DNA of 64,000 nt from Streptomyces xantholiticus (GTDB taxonomy: Bacteria; Actinomycetota; Actinomycetes; Streptomycetales; Streptomycetaceae), in NCBI RefSeq assembly GCF_014651015.1, contig NZ_BMWB01000030.1, forward strand, positions 1-64,000, written 5' to 3'. Each line of letters starts with the position of its first letter. Within the stretch, counting starts at the first letter, position 1. A model generated the notes under the pieces. That model was given only the letters and a program-made list of their open reading frames with translations, searched no databases and was not told the origin of the DNA. Below are positions 17,930 through 26,681 of the stretch, piece by piece. The position numbers were made by a program, and so were the translations under genes.

Positions 17930-18293
17930 GCCTCCTCCGCATGCGCTGTGCTGACGCAGTCAACCCTGGAGGCGATGGGTGAGGAGCTCGTCTCCGACAG
18001 CCTGGTCAACCGCTGCGACCCGGAAGCCTCTCCGGACGGCTGCGCGGCAGCGAGCATGTTCGTGCAGCTTCCTGTACGTCCACGCGCTCGCGCGGGCCGG
18101 GCAGCTCGGTCCGGCCAGGTATGCCTTGTCTGCCTTCGACAGGATGCTCACGTATGCCAATCGCCGTGGCCTGTTGGCCGAGGAGGTCGGGCCGGCCGGG
18201 GAGCAGCCGGGGAACTTCCCCCAGGCGTTCACGCACCTGGCGCTGATCACGGCCGCTCTCTGGCTGGACCATCAGATGGACGCCGTCGCCTGA
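17930..18293 (+). pseudogene. C-terminal fragment of a GH15 (glucoamylase-like) protein
   Basis: Across two or three frames the plus strand reads EAMGEELVSDSLVNRCDPEA, SPDG, then FLYVHALARAGQLG, FDRMLTYANRRGLLAEEV and GEQPGNFPQAFTHLALITAA. The E-E-V-GP-GEQ-GNFPQAFTH block is diagnostic of the C-terminal half of GH15 glucoamylase/trehalase proteins. The catalytic barrel upstream is gone and frameshifts break the rest. Confidence 0.8.
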
Positions 18294-18390
18294 CGTCGTC
18301 GCGCCCGGGCAGCCATGGCCCGGGTGGCGCGCACATGTGCTCGCACACTGGGATGCTGGAAGGAGCAGCGTTGCCAGAGCCAGGCGAACG

Positions 18391-21069
18391 GTGGTGGTGA
18401 GCACCATGGCCGAGTCCGGGGAGAGCGGGGCGGCGGGCCCGGCCTCACCGTATGCCGACCCTCAGGGGGAGCCGTTCCTGCTCACGCGGTTCGCCGTCCC
18501 CACACTCCCGGCGACGTTCCTGGCGCGGAAACGATTGAGCAGACATCTCGACCAGGCCCCCGGGACTCCGTTGACCATGGTCAACGGAGCCGCCGGTTCC
18601 GGCAAGACCCTGCTGGTCGCCCAGTGGGTCGCCGGACGGGACGAACCCGTCGCCTGGTTCACGACCGACGCCGCGGAGCAGGGCCCGGGGATGCTGTGGG
18701 CCTACATGCTCCAGGCACTGGTTCTCGCGGGTGTGCCGCTGCCCGCCGACATCGGCTGTCCCGCGGACGCAAGCCGTGTGGATCCGGGGCTGCTGGTGCG
18801 GCTCGCCGCCCATCTGAGCACCCGGGACCAACCCGTCATCGTGGTGCTGGACGAATTCGACCGCGTCACCGATCCCGAGTTCGCGGAACAGCTGGAGTTC
18901 GTCCTGCACCACGCGGGACGGGGTATGCGCCTGGTCCTGGTCACCCGTACCGAACCGCTCCTGCCTCTGCACCGGTACCGGGCGGTCGGCGACATCACCG
19001 AGATCCGGGACGCCGAGCTCTCCTTCACGCCCGAGGAGGCGGCCGCGCTGCTGGAGCTGCACGGTGTGAGCCTTCCGCTGCCCGCAGCACGCGCCCTCGT
19101 GGAGCGCACCCGGGGGTGGGCGGCCGGCCTGCGACTGTGCGCCCTGGCAGCAGGGGAAAGCCCAGACCCCCAAACCTATCTGCGCGAGTTCGAGGCCGAC
19201 CATTCCGTCGTGGCGGATTTCCTGCTCGCGGAGGTACTCAAGCGGCAGTCCCCGGAGAAGCAGGACCTCCTGCTGAAGGTCAGTGTCCTGGAGCGCTTCT
19301 GCCCCGAATTGGCGAACGCGCTGACGGAGCGCGACGACGGCGAAGCGATCCTGGTCGAACTGCATCATGAGAACGCCTTCGTCGAGCACCTCGGGCATGC
19401 CTGGTACCGCCTCCACCCCCTGTTCGGCGAGATCCTCCGCGCCCACCTCCGATTGCGCTCCCCAGGCCTCGAACCGGAGCTCCACCGGCGGGCCGCGCGA
19501 TGGCTGCGAGGCGCCGGGGCACTGGAGGAGACGCTCGGGCACGGTGCCGCCGCGGGTGACTGGGAGTTCACTGCCGGCGCCCTGGTGGACGACCTCGCCA
19601 TCGGTCAGCTCTTCACCGGTCTCCGCTCCGGGGACCTGGCCGAACTGTTCTCCAGCATGGGACCCGAGGCCGCGACCCCCGCCATGGATCTCGTACGGGC
19701 GGCCCGGGAGCTGTCACGGTCGGACGTCGACCGCGGTCTGACCCACTTGCGCCACGCGGAGGAGAGCCTGGGCGAGGACCCGGCCGGCCAGTCGACGGCC
19801 CGGCTGAGCTGCGCTCTGCTGGAAGCCCTGGCAGCGCGGCTCACCGGCTCGCCGGGAAGGGCGGAGGTGGCCGCGGAGGCGGCCCAGAGGCTGCGGCACG
19901 AGGTTCCGGCCCACCTCCTGGACAAGCATCCGGAGCTGACCGCCCTCCTGCTGACCCATGTGGGTCTGGCGTGGTTGTGGGCCGGGCGTTTCGAGGACGC
20001 GCGTGCCGCCCTGTCCCGGGTGGCCGGCGTTTCGGGAGGGGCTGCGACGGCACTGCCGCGGGGGGACTCGCTGGGAAGCCTGGCGTTGATCGACTACCTC
20101 AACGGCTGGCTCGGCAGGGCGGAGCGCAAGGCGCTGGCGGCCGTGACCGCGTCGGAGCGGTTCAGCCCGGCGCAGCCATCTGGTTCCGACATCGGACGGC
20201 TGGTTCTGGCCGCCGTGGCCGTCGACCGCAACGAACTGGACAAGGCGCAACTCCTCCTCGACGTAAAGGCCAGCCCGCGGGGCGTGCTGCGGGACCCGGT
20301 GACGGAGGCGGGCCGGGCGATCACCACCGGGCGCCTGCTGCTGGCCCGCGGCGAAACGCGAGCCGCGCTCGAGGCGGCGGAACAGGCGGTCCCGGCCGAT
20401 GTGGCCTCGCCCTGGGCGCAGGGGGGCACCGCGCTCGTCGCCTCGGCCGCGCACCTGGCCGAGGGCCGACCGGACAAGGCCGCCAAGTTGCTGCGCACGG
20501 TGCCGGACGGTCAGCCGGCCTGTGACGTGGAGGTCGCGCGGGCCCGGCTCGCCATCGGTGAGTCCGTTTCGGCGGACGACCTGCTCGACACCCTCCGGGG
20601 CCGCGCGGGCCCGGCGCTGATCGTCCGGGCCATGCTGGTGCGCGCGCAGGCCGCCGACCAGGAGGGGGATCACGCGACGTCGCGCAGTGCTGTCGCGCAG
20701 GCCCTGCGTGAGGCCCGCCGCGAGAGGTTGCGGCGTCCCTTCTTCGAAGTCGGGCCATGGATCTGGCCCCTGCTGAGCACGGCGCCGTTGCGAGGGCTGG
20801 CCGAAGGATGGCTCAGCCCCACTCTCTCGCCGAACGGCAGCCCGTCCCGGGCGGACGATCATCCGCTACCGGTTCTGGAGGAGCTCAGCGGACGCGAACG
20901 CGACGTGCTGCAGCGGTTGGCCGAGATGATGTCGACGGAGGACATCGCCGCCGATCTACACGTATCGGTCAACACCGTCAAGACGCACCTCAAGAGCGTC
21001 TACCGGAAGCTTGCGGTCAACCGCCGCAATGACGCGGTGCGCCGTGCGCGCGAACACCGGCTGCTGTGA
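18391..21069 (+). CDS. LuxR-family transcriptional regulator with MalT-like ATPase domain (LAL type)
   Basis: About 892 aa; three consecutive GTG codons (18391, 18394, 18397) or ATG 18406 could start it, with AGGCGA upstream of the first GTG. A P-loop (NGAAGSGKTLLVA, roughly residue 55-70) and Walker B-like VVLDEFD mark a STAND ATPase domain like MalT. A long helical repeat region follows. The C-terminal 60 residues form a GerE/LuxR helix-turn-helix (LSGRERDVLQRLAEMMSTED, VSVNTVKTHLKSVYRKL). Such proteins bind ATP and a ligand, oligomerise and activate promoters. Target genes are unknown; the stress-gene run begins about 0.5 kb downstream. Confidence 0.85.
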   Translation: MVVSTMAESGESGAAGPASPYADPQGEPFLLTRFAVPTLPATFLARKRLSRHLDQAPGTPLTMVNGAAGSGKTLLVAQWVAGRDEPVAWFTTDAAEQGPGMLWAYMLQALVLAGVPLPADIGCPADASRVDPGLLVRLAAHLSTRDQPVIVVLDEFDRVTDPEFAEQLEFVLHHAGRGMRLVLVTRTEPLLPLHRYRAVGDITEIRDAELSFTPEEAAALLELHGVSLPLPAARALVERTRGWAAGLRLCALAAGESPDPQTYLREFEADHSVVADFLLAEVLKRQSPEKQDLLLKVSVLERFCPELANALTERDDGEAILVELHHENAFVEHLGHAWYRLHPLFGEILRAHLRLRSPGLEPELHRRAARWLRGAGALEETLGHGAAAGDWEFTAGALVDDLAIGQLFTGLRSGDLAELFSSMGPEAATPAMDLVRAARELSRSDVDRGLTHLRHAEESLGEDPAGQSTARLSCALLEALAARLTGSPGRAEVAAEAAQRLRHEVPAHLLDKHPELTALLLTHVGLAWLWAGRFEDARAALSRVAGVSGGAATALPRGDSLGSLALIDYLNGWLGRAERKALAAVTASERFSPAQPSGSDIGRLVLAAVAVDRNELDKAQLLLDVKASPRGVLRDPVTEAGRAITTGRLLLARGETRAALEAAEQAVPADVASPWAQGGTALVASAAHLAEGRPDKAAKLLRTVPDGQPACDVEVARARLAIGESVSADDLLDTLRGRAGPALIVRAMLVRAQAADQEGDHATSRSAVAQALREARRERLRRPFFEVGPWIWPLLSTAPLRGLAEGWLSPTLSPNGSPSRADDHPLPVLEELSGRERDVLQRLAEMMSTEDIAADLHVSVNTVKTHLKSVYRKLAVNRRNDAVRRAREHRLL

Positions 21070-21075
21070 GGTGGG

Positions 21076-21119
21076 GGCCGGGCCGCCCCGGCACAACCTT
21101 GCGGTAGTGCGGCCCGGCC
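21076..21119 (+). terminator. hairpin after the LuxR/MalT-type gene
   Basis: GGCCGGGCCGC (21076-21086) pairs with GCGGCCCGGCC (21109-21119) around a 22-nt loop, 7 nt after the stop codon at 21069. Confidence 0.75.
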
Positions 21120-21140
21120 GGTGCCCCGGTGGACCGACCG

Positions 21141-21161
21141 CCTCGCCCGCGGTGGGTGAGG
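21141..21161. promoter_or_regulatory. palindrome of the TCACCC-N5-GGGTGA type (one mismatch)
   Basis: CCTCGCCC-gcggt-GGGTGAGG. It has the spacing of the palindromes at 22720, 24183 and 26802, with one mismatch in the left arm. It precedes the MFS remnant and the run of membrane genes. It could be an operator or a short hairpin. Confidence 0.5.
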
Positions 21162-21269
21162 TGTCCATCGCGTTGTTCGACTGGCATCGAGAGGGTGGCC
21201 GGTCGTACGCCTGCCGTCGCCCGGCCGACTCCGCCGACGTCCCCCAGCCGCCCCCGAGAGGTGGACACC

Positions 21270-21341
21270 GTGAAACGCTGGAGGGCTCTGATCGTCCTCG
21301 GTACGGCCCAGTTCCTGATGGTTCTGGACACGTCCGCATGA
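21270..21341 (+). pseudogene. N-terminal stub of an MFS (DHA2-type) transporter
   Basis: GTG 21270, with GAGAGG upstream, starts KRWRALIVLGTAQFLMVLDTSA, the first transmembrane segment of DHA2 drug exporters. The frame stops at TGA 21339-21341. One missing base in GCATGAAC would otherwise continue to the family's MNVS motif, but after four residues the sequence no longer resembles MFS. The rest of the transporter is gone. Confidence 0.6.
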
Positions 21342-21538
21342 ACGTCTCCCTAGCCGACGCTCTCGTGGACTCCTACGCGTCGGAGCAACTGGATGGCCTG
21401 AAGGCGGCCACCCTCACCACCGGAGGCATCACCCTCCACGGCTTCCTCGTCACACCACACCTGCCGAACGGGCGGGCGAGCGGTACGAAGCCACCCGACG
21501 GCGACGCCGGGGGCGACGCGTCGGACTCGACGTGCTGA
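21338..21538 (+). CDS. hypothetical 66-aa ORF overlapping the MFS stub
   Basis: ATG 21338 overlaps the TGA of the MFS stub (ATGA). The 66-residue product (MNVSLADALVDSYASEQLDG...) is soluble with a glycine/aspartate-rich tail. It could be translated by coupling to the GTG-initiated stub. It may instead be only the continuation of a recombined pseudogene. No family recognised. Confidence 0.3.
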   Translation: MNVSLADALVDSYASEQLDGLKAATLTTGGITLHGFLVTPHLPNGRASGTKPPDGDAGGDASDSTC

Positions 21539-21556
21539 GCCGGCAAGGAGGCCGCG

Positions 21557-22078
21557 ATGTCCCGCACGGAGAAGAAGACAGCCCGAGTGGCGCCCCGTGC
21601 CGCACACCGGGCCGGTGCCGATTACACCGGCGGGGTCTACGGATCGATGCTCGCCGCTTCCGTGGTCGTCGGCGCCGGGTCCCTGGGCTCCTTTCCGCGC
21701 TTGCAGGTGGTGCTGCTGCTCCTGCTCACCGGCCTGGTCTTCTGGATCGCCCATGTGCATGCCCAGTTGTTCGGCGCGCGCCTGGCGCAGCACAGCCTGG
21801 ACTTCCGGGCCCTGCGGGACGCATGCCGTGACGAGTGGCCGATCGTCAACGCCGCCGTCCCTCCGGCTGTCGCCGTGGCCGTCAGCCCCCTTCTGGGACT
21901 CGACGTGCAGGGTGCCCTGTGGCTCGCGCTCTCGGTGGCGGTGACCGGGCAGGTGGGCTGGTCGGTGGCCGCAGCGCGACGCGTCGGCGCCACTTGGCGC
22001 CTGGTGGCCCTCACGGCTTCGGCGAACCTCGTGTTCGGCCTGCTCATCATCTCGCTCAAGATCTTCCTGACACACTGA
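21557..22078 (+). CDS. four-helix membrane protein of unknown function
   Basis: 173 aa from ATG 21557 with AAGGAGG 5 nt upstream. A basic N-terminal tail (SRTEKKTARVAPRAAHRAG) is followed by four hydrophobic helices at about 30-47, 52-68, 98-120 and 150-170. The short loop with HVHAQLFGARL between helices 2 and 3 is conserved-looking in actinobacterial proteins of this kind. First intact gene of the membrane-protein run; it probably acts in the cytoplasmic membrane. Confidence 0.65.
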   Translation: MSRTEKKTARVAPRAAHRAGADYTGGVYGSMLAASVVVGAGSLGSFPRLQVVLLLLLTGLVFWIAHVHAQLFGARLAQHSLDFRALRDACRDEWPIVNAAVPPAVAVAVSPLLGLDVQGALWLALSVAVTGQVGWSVAAARRVGATWRLVALTASANLVFGLLIISLKIFLTH

Positions 22079-22218
22079 CGCCGCACGTTGACGCCGCAAG
22101 GCCGCGCACCGGCACCACAGTCACCTCTGCGGGGTGAGGTCGGAGGCTACTCGATGGCTGACCATCGGAGAGAACGGGAAATCCGCCTGTTCCGGGTCGC
22201 CCGCGGGGAGAGCAGCTC

Positions 22219-22416
22219 ATGCGCTACGAGATCCGCGTCGAAGGACACATGTCCGAGCCGCTGACCACAACTTTTCCGGAGCTGGAGCACGTAGTGATGT
22301 CCGGCCAGACCGTCTTGTTCGGGCACGTCGTCGACGAGGCGCACCTGTACGGCCTGCTGGCCCGCTGCCGGTCGCTTGGACTGCGAGTCATGGAGATGCG
22401 CCAGCTACCGGAATGA
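22219..22416 (+). CDS. small conserved hypothetical protein
   Basis: 65 aa from ATG 22219 with GGGGAGAG about 7 nt upstream. No signal or membrane segment. It looks like a compact alpha/beta domain: strand-rich MRYEIRVEGHMSE and VLFGHVVDE, then the helix LYGLLARCRSLGL, ending in VMEMRQLPE. Small proteins of this shape are common in Streptomyces beside stress genes. Function unknown. Confidence 0.6.
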   Translation: MRYEIRVEGHMSEPLTTTFPELEHVVMSGQTVLFGHVVDEAHLYGLLARCRSLGLRVMEMRQLPE

Positions 22417-22894
22417 CTCGGTGGGGGCGTCGACCATCGGATCGCTCGGTTGCCCAACGGCAGCCGGAGCCCGTGGTGCCGTCACGTGCGGGGCCCAGGG
22501 GGCGTCGCAAGGCAACGGTCACCACCGGCGCCCGTCGCAGGCGGCGCGGCCACCTGCGGTGGGGGAGCCCGTACTGTGGCGCCGGGCTCCACAGGGGATG
22601 CCGCTGGATCGTTCATGTCGCGTCTCATCGTCGTTCCGCGGTGCGTCGGCCCGCCGTCCCGCACTGCGGCGGCGCATGTCTCCGGACGTTTACCTCATCG
22701 CCCCGGCGGTGCGACCGGATCACCCGCCGGGGGTGACCCTGCGCCCGGCGGCGGGCAGGACACTGGCCCGGTGGGACCGCCGGCCGGGCGGGATCACCGC
22801 ACCACACCAGGGATCGACCGCACCCCGGATGGGAGCGCCGCACCACACCGCGTCGGCGGCACCTGCGAGCGGCTCGACCCCGCAAGGAGGAGCC
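22417..22894. other. 478-nt intergenic region upstream of the HdeD-like gene
   Basis: No convincing gene. The notable element is the palindrome at 22720-22736, about 160 nt before the HdeD-like start codon. Confidence 0.5.
22720..22736. promoter_or_regulatory. perfect TCACCC-N5-GGGTGA palindrome
   Basis: TCACCC-gccgg-GGGTGA upstream of the HdeD-like gene. It has the same arms and spacer length as the sites at 24183 and 26802, suggesting one binding protein or one repeated hairpin element. Confidence 0.6.
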
Positions 22895-23557
22895 ATGACC
22901 GTGCCGGGTGGTCCGGCGTCGCCAACCGGACAGGAACGCCAGTCCCAGCGCGCGCCCTGTGTGCCGTCGGGCGCTCCGGTGGACCTGCCGGTGAAGCTCG
23001 AGCGCTCCTGGACGTGGATCCTGGCTGCGGCACTCGCCTCGCTCGTGCCGGGTGTGCTGATCCTGGTCTGGCCGGATGAGACGCTGCATGTCCTGGCCGT
23101 CCTCATCGGCCTCCACCTGCTCGTGGCCGGTGCCTTCCGGTTCGTCGGGATCTTCGCCCGGGAGGGGCACGGCGAGCGGCTGCCCGGGCTGCTTCTCGCG
23201 ATCCTGTACGTCATGGGCGGGGTGCTGTGCCTGAGGAATCCGCTGCAGACCATCGCCGCGCTGTCGCTGATCACCGGGATCGTCTGGCTCGCGTCCGGCA
23301 TCCTCACCCTCTACACGGCCATCGCCGCCGGCAACCTGCCCCATCGCGGGGCCGTCCTCGGCGCCGGGCTGCTCGGCATCGTCGCCGGGATCGTGGTGCT
23401 CGCCCTGCCGATGGAGTCGGCGCTGGCGCTGACCCGTCTGCTCGGTCTGTGGCTCGTTCTGCTCGGCCTCGTCGAGGCTGCCGTCGCCTTCGCCTCGCGA
23501 GCCGCGGCCGACGGGTCGCGCACCGGGACCGAGTCCGACGCGGCCGCCACGGACTGA
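22895..23557 (+). CDS. HdeD-like (DUF308) membrane protein
   Basis: 220 aa from ATG 22895 with AAGGAGG 4 nt upstream. Six hydrophobic helices lie between about 40 and 200, arranged as three helical pairs. The repeating G-x-L-x-L-x-x-P pattern (PGVLILVWPDETLHVLAVLI; GGVLCLRNPLQTIAALSLI; AGIVVLALPMESALALTRLL) is the hallmark of the HdeD/DUF308 family. E. coli HdeD contributes to acid resistance; in actinobacteria the role is only inferred as envelope stress. Single gene, closed by its own hairpin terminator. Confidence 0.85.
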   Translation: MTVPGGPASPTGQERQSQRAPCVPSGAPVDLPVKLERSWTWILAAALASLVPGVLILVWPDETLHVLAVLIGLHLLVAGAFRFVGIFAREGHGERLPGLLLAILYVMGGVLCLRNPLQTIAALSLITGIVWLASGILTLYTAIAAGNLPHRGAVLGAGLLGIVAGIVVLALPMESALALTRLLGLWLVLLGLVEAAVAFASRAAADGSRTGTESDAAATD

Positions 23558-23562
23558 CTCCT

Positions 23563-23595
23563 CCCCGCCGCGCGGGCGGAGTGCGCGCGGCGGGG
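23563..23595 (+). terminator. hairpin after the HdeD-like gene
   Basis: CCCCGCCGCGC (23563-23573) pairs with GCGCGGCGGGG (23585-23595), 6 nt after the stop at 23557. Confidence 0.8.
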
Positions 23596-23624
23596 GGAAG
23601 CCACCGCGCTGCCTCCGGCGCGGT

Positions 23625-24102
23625 GTGGAGACGATGCCGGCACTGCCCAGGGCGCCACTGCGGAACGTGGTCCGGCGCTCGCTGCTGTGGCTGGTCGTCC
23701 GGCCGGCCGCGCTTCTGGTCCAGGCACCGCTGCGTCACGGCTTCGGCCGGGGTGGCCTGACCGGAGCGGTGCTCTCCGCGTTGTCCGCGGCACTCCTGTG
23801 GTGGTGGATAAGCACTTGCTGCTGGGCGGCAGGGTCGGCTGGTGGGCTCCTGCGCCGGGGGGCGGTGCCGGCCGCAACGGGCGTGGTGGTGCTGAGCTGG
23901 GCCGCTCGACTGCTGGTGCCTGCGGCCATGGAGCGCGGTTCCGACGACTTCCGCTTACTCGGGGCCGTCTTCACCTTCCTGTCCTGGCTATGTCCCCGTG
24001 TTCCTGCCGGCTGTCTCGGGCCTGGCCCTCGGCGAGGCGATCACGGCGTCCACCTGGTATCGGACGGCCTTCGCCATACGCCGGGTCAAGGCCGGCAAGT
24101 GA
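23625..24102 (+). pseudogene. broken YihY/BrkB-family membrane protein
   Basis: Frame 1 gives VLSALSAALLWWWI, a second frame KHLLLGGRVGWWA, frame 1 again WAARLLVPAAMERGSDDF and LLGAVFTFLSW, and a third frame VPVFLPAVSGLALGEAIT to a TGA at 24100-24102. Together these match the C-terminal half of YihY/BrkB (formerly RNase BN) proteins. Three frame changes and the missing N-terminal half make it a pseudogene. An intact relative is at 27254-28141. Confidence 0.7.
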
Positions 24103-24182
24103 ACAGGCCGGTGGGCCGCGCCGTCCGGATACCGTCCTAGGGGCCTGTGAGCGACGTCGTCCGGATACTGCCGCAGCGGTCA

Positions 24183-24203
24183 CTTCACCCGCCTCGGGTG
24201 AAG
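24183..24203. promoter_or_regulatory. perfect palindrome CTTCACCC-N5-GGGTGAAG
   Basis: Eight-bp arms around gcctc, 81 nt upstream of the SHOCT gene start. Same TCACCC-N5-GGGTGA core as 22720 and 26802. A second, unrelated hairpin (CCGGGC-gcat-GCCCGG, 24251-24266) sits closer to the gene. Confidence 0.6.
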
Positions 24204-24283
24204 CCATGAGCCCCTGACGAGGACAGCCTGATAACGGCACAGATCGACTGCCGGGCGCATGCCCGGGACGACGGAGGTGAGCC

Positions 24284-24745
24284 ATGAGTGGGCCGGTGTA
24301 CCTCGCGTACGACTTTCCGCTGCTGAGCGTTTTCTGGACCATGCTCGTGTTCTTCCTGTGGGTCGTGTGGTTCGTTCTGCTCTTCCGGATCGTCACGGAC
24401 ATCTTCCGGGACGACGCCCTGAGCGGCTGGGCCAAGACCGGCTGGCTGATCACGGTTCTCGTCCTGCCCTTCCTCGGTGTCTTCATCTACGTGATCACCC
24501 GGGGCAAGAACATGGGCCGCCGGGAGATCGCGCAGGCGCGTGCGCAGCAGGAGGCGTTCGACAGCTACGTCCGCCAGACCGCGAAGGCTGGGCCCACCAG
24601 CGTCGACGAGCTCGCCAGGCTGTCCGACATCCGTTCCCGCGGTGACATAACGGACGAGGAATTCCGCAGGGCGAAGGAACTGGTCCTCAGTGGCGCGGGC
24701 TCATCGGAACGAGCGGGCGGTGGCCCGTCCGCACCTGCTCCTTGA
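24284..24745 (+). CDS. PLDc_N / SHOCT-domain membrane protein
   Basis: 153 aa from ATG 24284 with GGAGGTGAGCC upstream. Two hydrophobic helices (about 13-36 and 52-72; FWTMLVFFLWVVWFVLLFRI and WLITVLVLPFLGVFIYVI) form a PLDc_N-like anchor. A charged linker follows, then a C-terminal SHOCT domain (DELARLSDIRSRGDITDEEF, RAKELVLS). SHOCT is a short oligomerisation module. The combination is frequent in Streptomyces near stress regulators and probably forms membrane-bound oligomers. Second intact gene of the palindrome-flanked run. Confidence 0.85.
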   Translation: MSGPVYLAYDFPLLSVFWTMLVFFLWVVWFVLLFRIVTDIFRDDALSGWAKTGWLITVLVLPFLGVFIYVITRGKNMGRREIAQARAQQEAFDSYVRQTAKAGPTSVDELARLSDIRSRGDITDEEFRRAKELVLSGAGSSERAGGGPSAPAP

Positions 24746-24818
24746 GGGCACTGCATCACGTCGTATGAAGCAGCATGACATCCCGTCAAACTCTGCGAGA
24801 TTCGATGGAGGCAGCAGG

Positions 24819-25232
24819 ATGACCCACACAACATTTGCCCAGACGAAGACGGACAGGAACCCGTGGGCCGGTGGCCTGACGCTGTTCGCAGCAGTCATGC
24901 TCATGATCGCGGGTATTCTGGGGGTCTGCCGCGGCATCATGGCGATCGCCGAGGACGACGTCTTCGTCACGACGAGCAACTACGTCTTCGAGTTCGACCT
25001 CACCAGCTGGGGCTGGATCCACCTCGTTCTCGGCGCCGTCGCCATCATCGTCAGTATCGGACTCTTCACCGCGGGGCTGTGGGCCCGCTTCGCCGGGGTG
25101 GCCATCGGCGGACTGGTCATCATCGCCAACTTCCTTTCCCTGCCGTACTACCCGGTGTGGTCCATCGTGATGATCGCTGCCTCCGCGTTCATCATCTGGG
25201 CCCTGTGCGTGGTGCGGCCGGACGACCTGTGA
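24819..25232 (+). CDS. four-helix membrane protein (DUF7144-like)
   Basis: 137 aa from ATG 24819 with GGAGG 7 nt upstream; the frame is open further upstream without a better site. Four hydrophobic helices cover about 20-42, 68-88, 93-111 and 115-132, with a short periplasmic-type loop rich in D/V/F/T after helix 1. Order and loops match DUF7144-type actinobacterial membrane proteins. Function unknown. 36 nt separate it from the lipid-kinase gene, so they are likely cotranscribed. Confidence 0.75.
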   Translation: MTHTTFAQTKTDRNPWAGGLTLFAAVMLMIAGILGVCRGIMAIAEDDVFVTTSNYVFEFDLTSWGWIHLVLGAVAIIVSIGLFTAGLWARFAGVAIGGLVIIANFLSLPYYPVWSIVMIAASAFIIWALCVVRPDDL

Positions 25233-25268
25233 CCGGGATCCCCGTCCCGGCACCGGGCAGGGGGCCTT

Positions 25269-26651
25269 ATGGGCCGTCACAGCGCTGAGGCGGACGAACC
25301 CGGTGGCCGCACCACGGCGGCCGAAGGCCGTGCCGGATGGGCACGCGTGGCACTGATCACCCTGATGGCAAGCGTGGTCGTGGCACTCGTGGCCGCCGGC
25401 TTGCGCAGCGTGCTATGGGTGGTGGCCGGCCTCGCCGGGCTGGCCCTCGCAGCCGTCGGAGTGTGGTGGGCTCTGGCTCACACCGGCCTCGTGCGGTGGA
25501 CAGGTGTCTTTCTGAGCGTGGCCGCGCCGTTCACCGTCCTGGTCCTGTACGCAGCCTTCGGCATGCTGGGGCCGGCCCTCTGCTCCCTCGTCTTGTGGGT
25601 GCTGGCCGTACAGGCGGCGCAGACCGCCACAGCGCCGGCACCGGCCCCCTCTCCGCAGGACCTTGCACCTGCCGAGGCCCCCCGTCACCCCTGGATCCTT
25701 ATGAACCCGCGGTCCGGAGGCGGGAAGGTGGAACGCTTCCACCTGGAGGAACAGGCGCACGAGGCAGGCGCCCGCGTCGTCCTGCTCGGCCGAGAAGGTA
25801 ACGACGCGGCCGAACTGGCCCGCCGGGCCGTGGCCGAGGGCGCCGACCTGCTGGCCGTGGCGGGGGGCGACGGCACGCAAGCGCTGGTGGCCGAGGTCGC
25901 GGCGCGATATGACCTGCCTTTCCTGGTGATTCCCGCAGGCACCCGCAACCACTTCGCCCTTGACCTCGGCCTCGATCGTGACGATCCGGCGGCGGCCCTC
26001 AAGGCCCTCACCGACGGCGTCGAGCTCCGCGTCGACCTCGGATTCGCCGCCGACCGGGTGTTCGTCAACAATGCATCCTTCGGAACGTACGCGGCCGTTG
26101 TCGGCAACCCCGCCTACCGTGGCGAGAAGGTGCACACGACCCTGCAGACGCTCCCCGGCCTCCTCACCGGTCCTGACGCGCCCAGACTGCGGATGCAGGC
26201 CGGAGACGTCCGCGCCGAGGCGCTGCAGGCACTGCTCATCAGCAACAACCCGTATCGGCGAGCCGTGGACTCGGCCCACCCCGGGCGTCGGGCGCGGCTG
26301 GACTCGGGGCTGCTCGGCGTCCTGTGCGTGCAGGTCGCCAACACGGCCCAGGCGGCACAGATGGTACGCGGCACCCGTTCCTCCGGCATCCAGCGGCTGA
26401 CCGCTGAAAAGGTGGTCGTGGAAGCGGACACGGGCAGTGTTCCGGCCGGTATCGACGGGGAGCATGTGCTGCTGCCGACACCCGTGATCTGCCGGACAGC
26501 TCCCGGGACACTGCGTGTCCGCCTTCCGCGCGGACGCCCGCGTACGCCACTCAGCAAGGTGGCCGCCGACTGGCCGCGCGTCACACGGCTGGCGCTGGCC
26601 CCCCTGACGCCGGGCCGGTGGCGGCGCGACCCCGGTTTCGGACCGAACTGA
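25269..26651 (+). CDS. diacylglycerol kinase-family lipid kinase with N-terminal membrane domain
   Basis: 460 aa from ATG 25269. Four hydrophobic helices fill about residues 25-120, then a DAGK_cat domain: WILMNPRSGGGKVERF (start of the kinase fold), AVAGGDGTQALVA (GGDGT nucleotide-binding motif) and PAGTRNHFALDLGLD. The C-terminal part holds GIDGEHV typical of DagK/YegS-like kinases. It probably phosphorylates diacylglycerol or a related membrane lipid to feed phosphatidate back into phospholipid synthesis. Strong terminator directly behind the stop codon. Confidence 0.85.
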   Translation: MGRHSAEADEPGGRTTAAEGRAGWARVALITLMASVVVALVAAGLRSVLWVVAGLAGLALAAVGVWWALAHTGLVRWTGVFLSVAAPFTVLVLYAAFGMLGPALCSLVLWVLAVQAAQTATAPAPAPSPQDLAPAEAPRHPWILMNPRSGGGKVERFHLEEQAHEAGARVVLLGREGNDAAELARRAVAEGADLLAVAGGDGTQALVAEVAARYDLPFLVIPAGTRNHFALDLGLDRDDPAAALKALTDGVELRVDLGFAADRVFVNNASFGTYAAVVGNPAYRGEKVHTTLQTLPGLLTGPDAPRLRMQAGDVRAEALQALLISNNPYRRAVDSAHPGRRARLDSGLLGVLCVQVANTAQAAQMVRGTRSSGIQRLTAEKVVVEADTGSVPAGIDGEHVLLPTPVICRTAPGTLRVRLPRGRPRTPLSKVAADWPRVTRLALAPLTPGRWRRDPGFGPN

Positions 26652-26652
26652 C

Positions 26653-26681
26653 GATCCGACTCCCGAGCGGGGAGTCGGATC
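26653..26681 (+). terminator. perfect 12-bp hairpin after the lipid-kinase gene
   Basis: GATCCGACTCCC (26653-26664) and GGGAGTCGGATC (26670-26681) with a 5-nt loop, starting 2 nt after the stop codon. Confidence 0.9.

Noticed and set aside
24251..24266. CCGGGC-gcat-GCCCGG as another operator of the membrane-gene run
   Set aside because: It does not share the TCACCC core; more likely a leader hairpin or chance in G+C-rich DNA.
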